Shown: positions 7,021-16,739 of the stretch, in pieces | Layout of the letters: each line of letters starts with the position of its first letter | Numbering within the stretch: the stretch's first letter is position 1 | Source: Allocatelliglobosispora scoriae | Lineage (GTDB): Bacteria > Actinomycetota > Actinomycetes > Mycobacteriales > Micromonosporaceae | NCBI RefSeq assembly: GCF_014204945.1 | Contig: NZ_JACHMN010000003.1 | Location: 744,001-808,000 of the forward strand | Reading direction: 5' to 3' | DNA: 64,000 nucleotides | Translations under genes and position numbers: made by a program | Notes under the pieces: model-generated | Seen by the model: the letters and a program-made list of their open reading frames with translations, nothing else | Told to the model about the DNA's origin: nothing | Database searches by the model: none

Positions 7021-8410
7021 ACAGGGTCCGTCCTTCGTCGGTCTGCGCCTTCGACATCCGCCTCGTCAGGTGCAGGCCCTCCAGCGTGAACTCGATGCCG
7101 GCGGCGGCCTCACCCCGGCTCGGCGCGTCACCGAGGCCGAGGCGTTCGAGCACCTTGGCGAGGCCGGGCACGGTGCCGACCTGGCGGAGCACCTCGTCGG
7201 CGCCGACGAGCTCGCCCGTCTCGACGATCTCGCCCTCGGCGACGAGGTTGATGAAGCCGGACAGGTCGAGGCCCGCGAGCCGGGCCCGGAAGGTCTCGGC
7301 GGTGGCCTGCCGGAGCAGGTGGCTGAGGATCTCGACCTCGCGCCCCTCCTCGCCGGACTCGAACTCGACCTTGCCCCGCAGCGTGCTGGTGACCGAGACG
7401 GTGTCGCCGATCCGGGCGACCGGGTCGGCCTCGTCGAGCAGCCCGCCTCGGCGCAGGGCGGAGGCGGCGACGGTCTCGGCGGCGGCGATGGCGAAGCGGG
7501 CGGAGACGCCGGAGCGGGAGTCGACCGCGGGGGACTCCCGGACCGCGCGGGCGAAGCGGGCCAGCACCTCCACGACGTGCTCGGGCACCCGGGCGACGAG
7601 CTGCGCCTCCTGCTGCACCAGCGCGATCTCCAGCTCCAGGTCGAGCGGGTAGTGGGTGCGGATCTCGGCGCCGAAGCGGTCCTTGAGCGGGGTGATGATG
7701 CGACCCCGGTTGGTGTAGTCCTCCGGGTTGGCGCTCGCGACGAGCAGCAGGTCGAGCGGCAGGCGCAGCTGGTAGCCGCGGATCTGGATGTCGCGCTCCT
7801 CCAGCACGTTGAGCAGCGAGACCTGGATGCGCTCGGCGAGGTCGGGCAGCTCGTTGACGGCGAAGATGCCCCGGTTGGTACGCGGAACGAGTCCGAAGTG
7901 GATGGTGTCGGGGTCGCCGAGCGTACGGCCCTGGGCGACCTTGATCGGGTCGACGTCGCCGACGAGGTCGCCGACGCTCGTGTCGGGGGTGGCGAGCTTC
8001 TCACCGTATCGGGCGGAGCGGTGCAGCCAGCCGATCGGGAGCTCGTCGCCGACCTCCTCGACCGCGCGGCGGGCCGACGGCGTGATGGGTTGCAGCGGGT
8101 GCTCGTTGAGCTCGGAGCCGGGGATCACCGGGGTCCACTCGTCGAGCAGGTCGACGAGCGAACGGATGAGCCTGGTCTTACCCTGGCCGCGCTCGCCGAG
8201 CAGGACCATGTCATGGCCGGCGAGGATGGCCCGCTCGACCTCGGGCAGGACGGTGGCGTCATAGCCGACGATGCCGGGGAAGCGCGGCTGGCCCGTGCGC
8301 AGGCGCGCGAGCAGGTTCTCCCGCAGCTCCTCCTTGACCGTGCGGTAGCGGTGTCCGGCGGCGCGCAGCTCGCCCAACGTCTTCGGAAGACCAACTGGTT
8401 CGAGTGTCAC
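7001..8410 (-). CDS. AAA+ ATPase, MoxR/ChlI-like
   Basis: A 469-residue ATPase with Walker A GERGQGKT at residues 72-79. A region reading GIFAVNELPDL and the sensor-like SANPEDYTNRGRI follow, as in ChlI/MoxR proteins. It is the first gene of a two-gene operon with the VWA protein. The operon is divergent from the secreted protease at 8570. Together they probably form an ATP-driven remodelling complex. Family assignment is firm. The substrate is not, and the name magnesium chelatase would be misleading here. Confidence 0.88.
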   Translation of the reverse strand: MTLEPVGLPKTLGELRAAGHRYRTVKEELRENLLARLRTGQPRFPGIVGYDATVLPEVERAILAGHDMVLLGERGQGKTRLIRSLVDLLDEWTPVIPGSELNEHPLQPITPSARRAVEEVGDELPIGWLHRSARYGEKLATPDTSVGDLVGDVDPIKVAQGRTLGDPDTIHFGLVPRTNRGIFAVNELPDLAERIQVSLLNVLEERDIQIRGYQLRLPLDLLLVASANPEDYTNRGRIITPLKDRFGAEIRTHYPLDLELEIALVQQEAQLVARVPEHVVEVLARFARAVRESPAVDSRSGVSARFAIAAAETVAASALRRGGLLDEADPVARIGDTVSVTSTLRGKVEFESGEEGREVEILSHLLRQATAETFRARLAGLDLSGFINLVAEGEIVETGELVGADEVLRQVGTVPGLAKVLERLGLGDAPSRGEAAAGIEFTLEGLHLTRRMSKAQTDEGRTLYGSREA

Positions 8411-8482
8411 TACCGCACGTTAGCTCGTCACGGAGGCCATGGCCACGATCTGCCACGCTCTATAACGTTGCATCGAGATTCA

Positions 8483-8531
8483 TTGACTTATTTCGACACA
8501 ACTGTAAAGTCTCTTCAAAGAGAGCGCTCTC
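8483..8531 (+). promoter_or_regulatory. Promoter and LacI-type operator of the secreted protease
   Basis: TTGACT (8483-8488) and TAAAGT (8505-8510), separated by 16 bp, form a good sigma-70-type promoter. GAGAGCGCTCTC (8520-8531) is a perfect 12-bp palindrome starting about 10 bp after the -10 box. Its GAGCGCTC core matches LacI-family operators of actinomycetes. It would block transcription by lying over the start of the transcript. The cognate regulator is not identified. Confidence 0.65.
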
Positions 8532-8569
8532 ACGCCTCGTCCCATACCCCCTCCCGATAAGGACCTGAC

Positions 8570-10066
8570 GTGAGATACACCGTGCTGACCAGCGCAGCGG
8601 TGCTCGCCGCCGCGCTCGTCCTCCCCGGATCCGCCCTGGGATCCGCTCCCACCGCTCCCACCACCCCCGCCGTAGGCATGGAGCAGGCGCTCCAGCGGGA
8701 TCTCGGCCTCACCGCCGAGCAGTCCCGCATCCGCCAAGCCCACGAGGCCGCCGCTCCCGTCGTGGAGAAGCAGCTCAGAGCCGCCCTCGGCGACCGGTTC
8801 GCCGGCGCCTGGTTCGCCCCCGCCGAGGGCCGCCTCGCCGTCGGCGTCGTCACCACCCGCGACGCCGCGACGGTCCGGGCCGCCGGTGCGACCCCGGTCC
8901 TCGTCGCACGATCCGAGAAGCAGCTCGCCGGGCTCAAGGCCGCGCTCGACCGCACGTCCGCCGACCGTTCCGTTTTCGCCTGGTACGTGGACCCCGCGGC
9001 CAACTCCGTGGTGGTGGCTGCCGCCAGCACCGATGCCGCCGAGCGCTTCGTGAAGGCGAGCGCGATCGACCCCGCCTCGGTGAAGCTCACCATCGGCGAG
9101 GCGCCCCGGACCCTCTACGACATCCGGGGCGGGGATCAGTACGTCATCAACGGCAACACCCTCTGCTCGATCGGCTTCTCCGTCGCGGGCGGCTTCGTCA
9201 CCGCCGGCCACTGCGGCGGCGCGGGCAGCCCTACCCTGGGTTACAACAACGTCAGCCAGGGCACCTTCGCCGGATCGTCGTTCCCGAACAACGACTACGC
9301 CTGGGTGCGGACCAACGGCAGCTGGACGCCGCAGCCGTGGGTCAACAACTACGGCGGCGGCAACGTCGTCGTGGCGGGCTCGCAGGAGTCGGCGGTCGGC
9401 GCGTCGATCTGCCGCTCGGGGCGTACCACGGGCTGGCGCTGCGGCACCGTCCAGGCGAAGAACGTCACCGTCAACTACAGCGGCTCCCTCGTCTACGGCC
9501 TGACCCAGACCAACGCGTGCGCCGAGGGCGGCGACTCGGGCGGTGCCTGGATGAGCGGCAACCAGGCGCAGGGCGTGACCTCGGGCGGCTCCGGCAACTG
9601 CTCCACCGGCGGCACCACCTTCTTCCAGCCGGTCAACGAGATCCTCGGCGCCTACGGTTTGTCGCTCACGACCAGCGGTGGCGGCGGCAGCACGAGCCGG
9701 ATCATCGGGTGGCAGGGCAAGTGCATCGACGTCCCCAACTCCAACGGCGTACCGGGCCAGCGGCTCCAGCTCTGGGACTGCAACGGCACCAACGCGCAGA
9801 ACTGGACCTGGCCCGGCGACGGCACGATCCGCGCCTTCGGCCTCTGCATGGACGTGGCGTGGGGCTCCACCGCCAACGGCGCGGCGATCCAGCTCGCGTC
9901 GTGCAGCGGCAACCCGGCGCAGCAGTTCGTCCTGTCCGGCGCCGGTGACCTGGTGAACCCGCAGGCCAACAAGTGCGTCGACGTCACCGGCTGGGGCGGC
10001 ACCGGCACGCCCCTGTCGCAGTGGGAGTGCACCGGCGGCGCCAACCAGAAGTGGTACCGAGGCTGA
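8570..10066 (+). CDS. Secreted streptogrisin-like S1 protease with C-terminal ricin-type lectin
   Basis: A 498-residue secreted preproprotein. A GTG start (AAGGA six bases upstream) begins a signal peptide of about 25 residues. An alpha-lytic-protease-type prodomain follows to about residue 183. The mature catalytic domain carries His214 (TAGHCGG), Asp242 (NNDYAW) and Ser323 (GDSGGAW). A glycine-rich linker near residue 367 leads to a ricin B beta-trefoil (CIDVPNSNG, QLWDCNG, QKW repeats) that should bind polysaccharide. The prodomain would be removed on maturation. Carbohydrate targeting and the LacI-type operator suggest use on glycan-associated protein. It is monocistronic, followed by a terminator hairpin. 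Confidence 0.93.
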   Translation: MRYTVLTSAAVLAAALVLPGSALGSAPTAPTTPAVGMEQALQRDLGLTAEQSRIRQAHEAAAPVVEKQLRAALGDRFAGAWFAPAEGRLAVGVVTTRDAATVRAAGATPVLVARSEKQLAGLKAALDRTSADRSVFAWYVDPAANSVVVAAASTDAAERFVKASAIDPASVKLTIGEAPRTLYDIRGGDQYVINGNTLCSIGFSVAGGFVTAGHCGGAGSPTLGYNNVSQGTFAGSSFPNNDYAWVRTNGSWTPQPWVNNYGGGNVVVAGSQESAVGASICRSGRTTGWRCGTVQAKNVTVNYSGSLVYGLTQTNACAEGGDSGGAWMSGNQAQGVTSGGSGNCSTGGTTFFQPVNEILGAYGLSLTTSGGGGSTSRIIGWQGKCIDVPNSNGVPGQRLQLWDCNGTNAQNWTWPGDGTIRAFGLCMDVAWGSTANGAAIQLASCSGNPAQQFVLSGAGDLVNPQANKCVDVTGWGGTGTPLSQWECTGGANQKWYRG

Positions 10067-10096
10067 CCTCAGCCCCCCTCGAAAGATCCGTCCCAC

Positions 10097-10130
10097 GCTG
10101 AGCCCGATCCCGCCCGGGGTCGGGCTCAGC
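10097..10130 (+). terminator. Intrinsic terminator after the secreted protease
   Basis: An 11-bp perfect stem GCTGAGCCCGA/TCGGGCTCAGC with a 12-nt loop lies 30 bp after the stop. It is followed by CCCTGAATTTT. Confidence 0.75.
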
Positions 10131-10212
10131 CCCTGAATTTTAATGCTGGACACGCCGGGAAAAGCGTCACCAAAGTCAGGATCAACACCTCGTGTGGGGG
10201 ATTGCATAAGCA

Positions 10213-10236
10213 ACTTCTATAAGTCGGTGATATAAA
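10213..10236 (+). promoter_or_regulatory. MarR promoter with probable autoregulatory site
   Basis: TATAAA at 10231-10236 ends 6 bp before the ATG at 10243, which has no ribosome-binding site, so the MarR mRNA is probably leaderless. ACTTCTATAAGT at 10213-10224, a near-palindrome, lies just upstream, where a MarR dimer could repress its own operon. Confidence 0.5.
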
Positions 10237-10242
10237 AGTCGT

Positions 10243-10665
10243 ATGCGCTCTGTCGATCTCGACGTGGACCTCGCGGTCACCGTGCAGCGGCTCTTCGGCT
10301 CGATCCGGCGGCTCAGCCCGCCCGGCCTCAGCCTCACCGCCGCCTCGACGCTCGCCACGCTGGAGCGCGAGGGTGCGCACCGGCTGACCGAGCTCGCGGC
10401 CAAGGAGGGTGTCACCCAGCCCGCGATGACCCAGCTCGTCACCCGGCTGGAGCGAGACGCGCTGGCGCAGCGGGTGCCCGATCCACAGGACGGCCGGGTC
10501 GTTCTCGTCGAGATCACCCAGGCGGGCCGTGACCTGCTCAATCACCGCCGCAGGGCCCGCGCCGACAAGGTCAATTCGCTGCTGGCAGAGCTGCCCGCAG
10601 CCGATCGGCGGGCCATCGAGTCCGCCCTGCCGGCCCTCAACCGGCTCGCCGACCTGATCCCCTGA
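10243..10665 (+). CDS. MarR-family transcriptional regulator
   Basis: A 140-residue winged-helix regulator. The HTH is at residues about 45-70 (LTELAAKEGVTQPAMTQLVTRLE) and is followed by the DPQDGRVVLVEIT wing. It sits 30 bp upstream of an MFS drug-efflux gene in the same direction, the usual arrangement for a ligand-released repressor of its own efflux operon. Probable ligands are phenolic or xenobiotic compounds, by analogy only. Confidence 0.9.
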   Translation: MRSVDLDVDLAVTVQRLFGSIRRLSPPGLSLTAASTLATLEREGAHRLTELAAKEGVTQPAMTQLVTRLERDALAQRVPDPQDGRVVLVEITQAGRDLLNHRRRARADKVNSLLAELPAADRRAIESALPALNRLADLIP

Positions 10666-10695
10666 AGCTCAATCCCCGGAGAGGGGCGCACGACC

Positions 10696-12456
10696 ATGAC
10701 CGACGATCGCTACAAGTGGATCGCGCTGTCCAACACCACCCTCGGCATGCTGCTCGCCACGATCAACTCGTCGATCGTGCTGATCTCGCTGCCCGCGATC
10801 TTCAACGGCGTCGACCTGAATCCGCTGCTCCCGGGCAACGTGAGCTACCTGCTCTGGATGCTCATGGGCTACATGCTCGTCACCGCCGTGCTGGTGGTGA
10901 CGCTGGGCCGGCTCGGCGACATCTACGGTCGAGTCAAGATCTACAACCTGGGCTTCGCCCTCTTCGCCGTCACCTCGGTCATCCTCTCGCTCGACCCCTT
11001 CACCGGCGGCAAGGGCGCGCTGTGGCTGATCGGCTGGCGGGTCGTGCAGGCGGTCGGCGGCTCGATGCTGATGGCGAACTCGGCGGCGATCATCACCGAC
11101 GCGTTCCCGGCCGCGCAGCGCGGGATGGCGCTCGGCATCAACATCGTCGCGGGCATCGCCGGATCCTTCATCGGGCTGGTCCTCGGCGGCGTGCTCGCCG
11201 AGTGGAACTGGCGCTCGGTCTTCTGGGTCAACGTGCCGATCGCCATCGTCGGGACGGTCTGGGCATACCGCTCGCTGCGCGACAACGGCGCCCGGCGCCC
11301 CGGCCGGATCGACTGGTGGGGCAACATCACCTTCGCGGCCGGGCTGACCTCGCTGCTCGCGGCGATCACCTACGGCATCCAGCCGTACGGCGGCCACAGC
11401 ATGGGGTGGACCAACCCGTGGATCATCGCCGGGCTCGTCGGCGGTGTCGCGATCCTCGTCCTCTTCTGCGTCATCGAGTCGCGGACCGCCGAGCCGATGT
11501 TCCCACTGCACCTGTTCCGGATCCCGGCGTTCGCCAGCGGCAACGCGGCGAGCCTGCTCGGCTCGATCGCGCGCGGCGGGCTGCAGTTCATGCTCATCAT
11601 CTGGCTGCAGGGGATCTGGCTGCCGCTGCACGGCTACGACTACGCCGAGACGCCGCTGTGGGCCGGCATCTACCTGCTGCCGCTCACCATCGGGTTCCTC
11701 GTCGCCGGGCCGCTCTCCGGCTGGCTCTCCGACCGCTTCGGCGCCCGGCTCTTCGCCGCGGGCGGGCTGCTCGTCATGGCGATCTCCTTCGCCGGGCTGC
11801 TGCTCGTGCCGACGAACTTCCACTACGGGGTCTTCGCGGCGCTCGTCTTCCTCAACGGGCTCGGCGGCGGACTCTTCTCCGCTCCGAACACGGCGCTGGT
11901 GATGTCGAGCGTTCCGGCGCACCTGCGCGGTGTCGCCTCGGGGATGCGGGCCACCTTCATGAACTCCGGCATGGTGCTCTCCATCGGCGTCTTCTTCTCG
12001 CTGATGGTCGCGGGGCTCTCCAGCTCGCTGCCGTCGACGCTCAACGCCGGACTGACCGCGCAGGGCGTACCGGCGGAGTCTGCGGCGACCATCGCGCAGC
12101 TCCCGCCGGTCGGGACGCTCTTCGCGGCGTTCCTGGGTTACAACCCGATCCAGGAGCTGCTCGGGCCGCAGGTGCTCGGTGCCCTGCCGCCGGAGAACGC
12201 GGCGACGCTGACCGACCGGCAGTTCTTCCCCAACCTGATCGCGGGCCCCTTCCACGATGGACTCGTCGTGGTGTTCTGGCTCGCGATCATCATGGGGCTG
12301 GTCGGAGCGGCGGCGAGCCTGATCGCGCCGCGCAAGGCGGTCACGCCGCCGGACCTGGTGAGCCAGGAGACCGAGCTGATCGACGAGACCTTCGGTGCTC
12401 AGCCGCTCACGGCGGTCCCGGCCGCCGCCGAGCCCCTGCCCGCCGGTCCGCGCTAG
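10696..12456 (+). CDS. MFS transporter, DHA2/EmrB-QacA type
   Basis: A 586-residue integral membrane protein with about 14 hydrophobic segments, the DHA2 layout. The loop-2 motif [11 protein letters not shown] is present near residue 72 and a motif C-like [10 protein letters not shown] segment follows. It should export toxic hydrophobic compounds in exchange for protons. It is paired with the MarR gene just upstream. A large extracytoplasmic stretch lies near residues 445-520. The gene is followed by a compound inverted repeat. Confidence 0.9.
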   Translation: MTDDRYKWIALSNTTLGMLLATINSSIVLISLPAIFNGVDLNPLLPGNVSYLLWMLMGYMLVTAVLVVTLGRLGDIYGRVKIYNLGFALFAVTSVILSLDPFTGGKGALWLIGWRVVQAVGGSMLMANSAAIITDAFPAAQRGMALGINIVAGIAGSFIGLVLGGVLAEWNWRSVFWVNVPIAIVGTVWAYRSLRDNGARRPGRIDWWGNITFAAGLTSLLAAITYGIQPYGGHSMGWTNPWIIAGLVGGVAILVLFCVIESRTAEPMFPLHLFRIPAFASGNAASLLGSIARGGLQFMLIIWLQGIWLPLHGYDYAETPLWAGIYLLPLTIGFLVAGPLSGWLSDRFGARLFAAGGLLVMAISFAGLLLVPTNFHYGVFAALVFLNGLGGGLFSAPNTALVMSSVPAHLRGVASGMRATFMNSGMVLSIGVFFSLMVAGLSSSLPSTLNAGLTAQGVPAESAATIAQLPPVGTLFAAFLGYNPIQELLGPQVLGALPPENAATLTDRQFFPNLIAGPFHDGLVVVFWLAIIMGLVGAAASLIAPRKAVTPPDLVSQETELIDETFGAQPLTAVPAAAEPLPAGPR

Positions 12457-12459
12457 CCG

Positions 12460-12540
12460 CAAGATCGCCGCAACTCTTGAAGAGTTGTGCTTAAGGCCTG
12501 GCGGCCTGAAGCAACAACTCTTCAAGAGTTGCGACTATCT
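12460..12540. repeat. Paired CAACTCTT element (two cores, large inverted repeat)
   Basis: Cores at 12471-12487 (CAACTCTTGAAGAGTTG) and 12515-12531 (CAACTCTTCAAGAGTTG) face each other, 27 bp apart, flanked by AAGATCGCCG on the left and CGACTATCT on the right. The spacer contains TAAGGCCTGGCGGCCTGA (12492-12509). This is identical to the spacer of the copy at 38181, showing that the two loci share ancestry beyond the palindromes. Confidence 0.9.
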
Positions 12541-12620
12541 CGGGTTGAGTCGGCGATCAAGCAGCGCGGCGGGCCGGTTGACCGATGTGGCCGATCGGGC
12601 TGCTGGCGTACCTTCCGTGC

Positions 12621-15600
12621 ATGTCCACCGATGAACCGGTCGAAGCCGTCACCGTGACCTTCCCGACTCCCTCGAAACGGCTGGTCGTGCTGCCGTGGCT
12701 GGTGCTCGGTGCGACCCTGCTGCTGGTGCTGCGCAGCATCGGTACGCTGCTGGCGCAGGTGCAGCTCGCGAGCGGACCGTCCTTCGGCGACCTGGAGGCG
12801 ATCGCGAGCGGGCCGAGCTTCGACTTCGTCGGCGACACCCGGGAGCTGCTCGGGACCTGGAAGCAGGCGGCGCTCGAATCGGACTCGGCCTACTACCTGA
12901 TCGCATGGGCGGCCCGGGCGTACACGATCGGTGACACGATCTTCATCGCCGTCTACACGGTGCTGCTGGTCCAGCTCTGGCGCCGCGTGCGCACCCACCT
13001 CCCCGCCAACATCGAGGACTCGCGGGCGACGTGGACGCGCCTGCGCCAGGCCGCGCACCGCAAGTACCTGCCCTACCTGGCGATCGGCGGTGCCGCCGCC
13101 GACGTCATCGAGAACACGCTGCGCCTGATCATGGTGGAGCGGGCGATCGGACAGCGCTCCGTGCCCGATGTGCTCATCGTCTTCTCGTGGATCTCGACGA
13201 CCGCGAAGTTCGGCCTGCTGGTGGCCTTCGGCGTACTCGTCGCGGTGCTCCTGCTCGACACCGGGCTGCTGCGCCAGTGGCTGCGCCGGGCCGGGTGGGC
13301 GCTGTGGCGGCTGCGCGTCGCCTTCGCCGCCGCCACGCTCTACGTCCTGATCCTGCTCGCCGACGCGACCGGCCAGGCCGTGGACCTGGTCCGTCGCTGG
13401 GTCGACGATGCCTCCGGCATCCTCGTCGGCGTCTTCTCCATCCTCGCCGCGCTGCTGCTCGGGCTCGTCATCTGGATCCAGGCCCGGCGGGTCGTCCTCT
13501 CCGACCAGCACCACGACCACACGCCGAAAACCATCGACGTCGTTCGCTGGCAGGTTGCCCTGGCCGGTACGGCAGCAGTGCTCGCCGCCATCGCCTGGTT
13601 CCTCGACTGGCGGGAGCTCTTCGCCGCGGCCGCCATCGCCGCCGTCCTCTTCGGACTCGGCTTCCTCGGCCGCACGCAGAAGGCCATGGCCGCCGCCGCC
13701 GCGAACAAGCGGGCCGACGACGCCAGGGCACCCGGAGCCGCCGAGGACGTGCTCGCCGCCCGGCGGATGGCGAGGCTGCTCGCGATCACCGCACCCGTCA
13801 CGCTGATGATGGTGATGGCGGTGGCGTTCGCGCCGGTCCTGATCGTGCTGCCGCTCTCCGGCGAGGCCGGATCCGGCCGCTTCATCGTCGCCTGCTGCTT
13901 CGTCGCCGTGGCCGTGGCGGGTGCGCCGCTCAGCGCACTCGGCGGCTGGAAGCTGCTGCGCAGGTGGGACGGCTCGGTGGAGAACGTGCCCGCCAGCTTC
14001 GAGCACAAGTACACCGTCGGCATCGTCGTCACCGCGATCGCCGTCGGGCTCAGCATCACCGGCGCGGTCACGCACGTCTCCGCCGTCGGCGTCTGCACGG
14101 TCGTGGCGACCTTCCTCGCCGCGGTGATGCTGATCCTCGGCGAGTTCCAGCGCTGGGCCGAGACGCACACCGCCCCGCCCGGGATCCTCATCCTCGGCAT
14201 GAGCCGGATGCCGTTCGCCGCGCTCACCGCGATCACGGTGGTTCTGGCGAGCTTCTGGCTCAGCGACGGCTCGGCGCACGCGGTGCACCGCCAGCGGGAA
14301 CTCCCCACCGGGCTGAGCCGCAACGGGGTCACCCTGGAGAAGGCATTCGGTGCCTGGGTCGCGGGCAACTGCGCCGGCTCCGGCCATGGCGGGCAGCGGG
14401 TGCCGCTCATCCTCGTCGCCGCACCGGGAGGCGGTGTGCGGGCGGCGTACTGGACGTCTTCCGCCCTCAGCGACCTGCTCGGGCCGACGCGGGCCGACCC
14501 CGTCCCCGGCTGTCCCGCTGCGCCCGCGGACCGCATCTTCGCGATGGGCGGCGCGTCCGGCGGCAGCCTCGGCGTGCTCGCCTACACCGCCGGGATCGAC
14601 ACCCCCAACCGCAGCGCCACCTGGTACGACGACCAGCTCGCCCGCCCCGACTTCCTCACCGACCCGATCACCTGGATGCTCACCACCGACCTCGCCCGTG
14701 CCGTGGTCGGCTACGGCGGCGAGGACCGTGCCAAGCGCCTCGAGGACAGCTTCTCCCGCAACGTCCCCGGCCTCGGCGACGACTTCTTCGCCGGATCGTG
14801 GGGGCTCGACGGGCACCACCCCGTCATGCTCATCACCGGTACGCAGGTCGAGAGCGGCTGCCGTCTCAACATCGGTGCCGTGCGCCTCACCGACGCCGCG
14901 AGCCGGGCACGGGCGGGCACCGACCGCACGGTCTGCACCTCGCTCGGCCGGGGGGACGCGCAGGACGACGCCCCGGTCACCACGGACGTGCTCGACGTCC
15001 TCTGCGGACCCGAGCCGGGCAGCGACCTGCTGAGCCTCTCGCGGTCGACGGCGGCGCTGCTCTCCGCCCGCTTCCCCTACGTCTCCCCGTCCGGGCAGTT
15101 CTACGGCTGCGGCGATGCCCGGCGGACCGCGATCGTCGACGGCGGGTACGCCGAGAACACCGGCATCGGCCTGCTCGCCGCCCTCTGGCCGCACCTCGAA
15201 CCGCTGATCGCCCGGCACAACGCCACCCCCGGCAACGCGACGATCATCCCGGTCTTCGCCGAGGTCGACAACCACTACGAGCGGGTCGCGGCGTCGGGGG
15301 TTCCGGCGCGTACCGTCGAAGGGCTCGTGCCGCCGTCGACGCAGGCCCGCCCGGACCAGCTCGACGACCGGGCGATGGAGGCCATGATCGCTGGGCTATT
15401 CACCGGTGCCGTCCCGGGAACGGCCGCCTCGTGCGATGTGGCGTCGGGGGAGGGACGATTCGTGCGGATCAACCCGCGGACGTCCCCCGGACTGCCCGCC
15501 CCGCTCGCCTGGACGATGTCGAAGCTCGCCACCGACGACCTCACGGCGCAGCGGAAGATCGCCCTCGACGGTCCGGGCCCGAAGGCACTGGGCGTCTGGG

Positions 15601-15629
15601 CGACCGGCACGGTCGTCTGCGCTCCGTAA
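12621..15629 (+). CDS. Large membrane protein with C-terminal patatin-like phospholipase domain
   Basis: About 1002 residues. The N-terminal 550 residues contain many hydrophobic segments. The C-terminal part is a patatin-like lipase: a glycine-rich oxyanion loop (APGGGVRA), the nucleophile motif G-A-S-G-G with Ser646, and the dyad D-G-G with Asp840. It should hydrolyse acyl esters of membrane lipids, and the domain is tethered to the membrane. The start is uncertain: an in-frame ATG at 12585 would add 12 residues and neither start has a clear ribosome-binding site. It is monocistronic. The fusion to so many membrane segments is unusual, and the role is unknown. Confidence 0.8.
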   Translation: MSTDEPVEAVTVTFPTPSKRLVVLPWLVLGATLLLVLRSIGTLLAQVQLASGPSFGDLEAIASGPSFDFVGDTRELLGTWKQAALESDSAYYLIAWAARAYTIGDTIFIAVYTVLLVQLWRRVRTHLPANIEDSRATWTRLRQAAHRKYLPYLAIGGAAADVIENTLRLIMVERAIGQRSVPDVLIVFSWISTTAKFGLLVAFGVLVAVLLLDTGLLRQWLRRAGWALWRLRVAFAAATLYVLILLADATGQAVDLVRRWVDDASGILVGVFSILAALLLGLVIWIQARRVVLSDQHHDHTPKTIDVVRWQVALAGTAAVLAAIAWFLDWRELFAAAAIAAVLFGLGFLGRTQKAMAAAAANKRADDARAPGAAEDVLAARRMARLLAITAPVTLMMVMAVAFAPVLIVLPLSGEAGSGRFIVACCFVAVAVAGAPLSALGGWKLLRRWDGSVENVPASFEHKYTVGIVVTAIAVGLSITGAVTHVSAVGVCTVVATFLAAVMLILGEFQRWAETHTAPPGILILGMSRMPFAALTAITVVLASFWLSDGSAHAVHRQRELPTGLSRNGVTLEKAFGAWVAGNCAGSGHGGQRVPLILVAAPGGGVRAAYWTSSALSDLLGPTRADPVPGCPAAPADRIFAMGGASGGSLGVLAYTAGIDTPNRSATWYDDQLARPDFLTDPITWMLTTDLARAVVGYGGEDRAKRLEDSFSRNVPGLGDDFFAGSWGLDGHHPVMLITGTQVESGCRLNIGAVRLTDAASRARAGTDRTVCTSLGRGDAQDDAPVTTDVLDVLCGPEPGSDLLSLSRSTAALLSARFPYVSPSGQFYGCGDARRTAIVDGGYAENTGIGLLAALWPHLEPLIARHNATPGNATIIPVFAEVDNHYERVAASGVPARTVEGLVPPSTQARPDQLDDRAMEAMIAGLFTGAVPGTAASCDVASGEGRFVRINPRTSPGLPAPLAWTMSKLATDDLTAQRKIALDGPGPKALGVWATGTVVCAP

Positions 15630-15678
15630 CCGCGCCGCTCGTGCTGCGGCGCTGCGGCGCTGCTCGTCGCAGTGCGGT

Positions 15679-15753
15679 GATCACGTCTGGTTCAGGGAAT
15701 CCGACGTGATCACCGCGCTAGATCACGTCGGATTCCCCGAACCAGACGTGATC
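15679..15753. repeat. 75-bp double-palindrome element (33-9-33), copy 2
   Basis: Arms 15679-15711 and 15721-15753 are 33 nt each, separated by 9 nt. Each starts GATCACGTC and ends GACGTGATC. The two arms are reverse complements with a single mismatch. The element lies between the convergent patatin and DUF4328 genes. Confidence 0.9.
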
Positions 15754-15980
15754 GAGGAGGGGATGCCGCGCAGCATCGCGTCATTTCGAGCGGCACGCAG
15801 CTCGCGCCGATCTTGTCGATGCGGTGGTCACCGCCCGCGTTTGCGCGCCCCGACATCGGCGCACATGCGCGCGTTCAGACCACCCGACGCGCGGGGGTCG
15901 CGGATCTAAGCGTCGTAGCCGCGCCAGGGCATGCCCCCAACGCGCCATGATCTGCGATCACCCAGCGACCGCCGCACGGG
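15754..15980. other. Intergenic stretch with no supported feature
   Basis: This completes the 351-bp gap between the convergent patatin and DUF4328 genes. Apart from the double palindrome at 15679-15753 it holds GCGGTGGTCACCGC, a short imperfect palindrome near 15820. No reading frame here has a ribosome-binding site or recognisable protein features. Confidence 0.5.
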
Positions 15981-16661
15981 TCAGGGCTGGGCGGCGGGGG
16001 CGAGGCTGTCGACGGTGAAGGCCGGGAAGTCGGCCGGGTCCGGCCGCCGCTCCCGATTCTCGAAACCGGCCGCCTGCGCGGCCCCGATCCGCTCCATCAT
16101 CAGGATCGCGAACGCCCCCGTCGCCAGGTAGAGCACGTCGAACAGCGCGATCAACACCGTCAGCACCCGGTCGTCGACGGTGACCGGGAGCAGCGCGGTG
16201 ACATAGACCCCGACCGTGTGCAGCGTGAAGCACGCCCACCACCCCCACACCACGGCGAGCAGCCCGCGCCGCGGGAACCGGCCGGGAACGGCGCTCGCCG
16301 AGGCGATGTCCGCGATGACGAGCGCGGGCAGGATGAGGTTGGCCAGCGGGATGAACCAGGCGCCGACGGTCCACCCCGGCGAGTAGGTCGGCCGGGCACC
16401 GGGGAGGTCGGCGACGTTGCGGCGGGCGCGGCCCAGCCAGGAGAGGAAGAGTACGCCGGACGCCAGCACCAGCAGCAGGCTCGCGACGGGCGGCAGGGTC
16501 AGGCCGGTGACCTTGCGCATCTCGTCGATCGTGAGGACGTTCCAGTGCATCATCAGCCGGGCGACCGACCCGGCGAGGTCGACGACCGTGGCGAGGCAGA
16601 CCGCGATGATGCCCGCCGACGCGGCGAAGCAGAGCCGCCGGATGGAGGTGGTCTGTGGCAC
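15981..16661 (-). CDS. DUF4328-family membrane protein
   Basis: About 226 residues if a GTG at 16661 is used. A GTG at 16724 would add 21 charged residues. It has about five transmembrane segments. The family signature is WLGRARRNVADL followed by YSPGWTVGAWFIPLANLILPAL, typical of actinobacterial DUF4328 proteins. The function of the family is unknown. No motif suggests catalysis. It is transcribed alone, between the double palindrome and the end of the sugar operon. Confidence 0.8.
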   Translation of the reverse strand: MPQTTSIRRLCFAASAGIIAVCLATVVDLAGSVARLMMHWNVLTIDEMRKVTGLTLPPVASLLLVLASGVLFLSWLGRARRNVADLPGARPTYSPGWTVGAWFIPLANLILPALVIADIASASAVPGRFPRRGLLAVVWGWWACFTLHTVGVYVTALLPVTVDDRVLTVLIALFDVLYLATGAFAILMMERIGAAQAAGFENRERRPDPADFPAFTVDSLAPAAQP

Positions 16662-16739
16662 GGATCGGGCTCGCTCTCGATCATGACGGCGGGGTGGTGG
16701 CCGTGTGACGCTACGACCAACCACCCCGCATTGACAAGA

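Noticed and set aside
5074..8410. Magnesium chelatase for tetrapyrrole synthesis
   Set aside because: The AAA+/VWA pair has the general fold, but no pigment or cobalamin genes are adjacent and the third chelatase subunit is absent. A MoxR/VWA remodelling pair fits better.
10669..12525. 618-residue minus-strand frame opposite the MFS transporter
   Set aside because: Arg/Glu/Gln-rich low-complexity antisense frame, caused by high third-position GC. The plus strand encodes a clear 14-segment transporter.
12522..15275. 917-residue minus-strand frame opposite the patatin protein
   Set aside because: Composition is an antisense shadow without domains. The plus strand carries the catalytic motifs.
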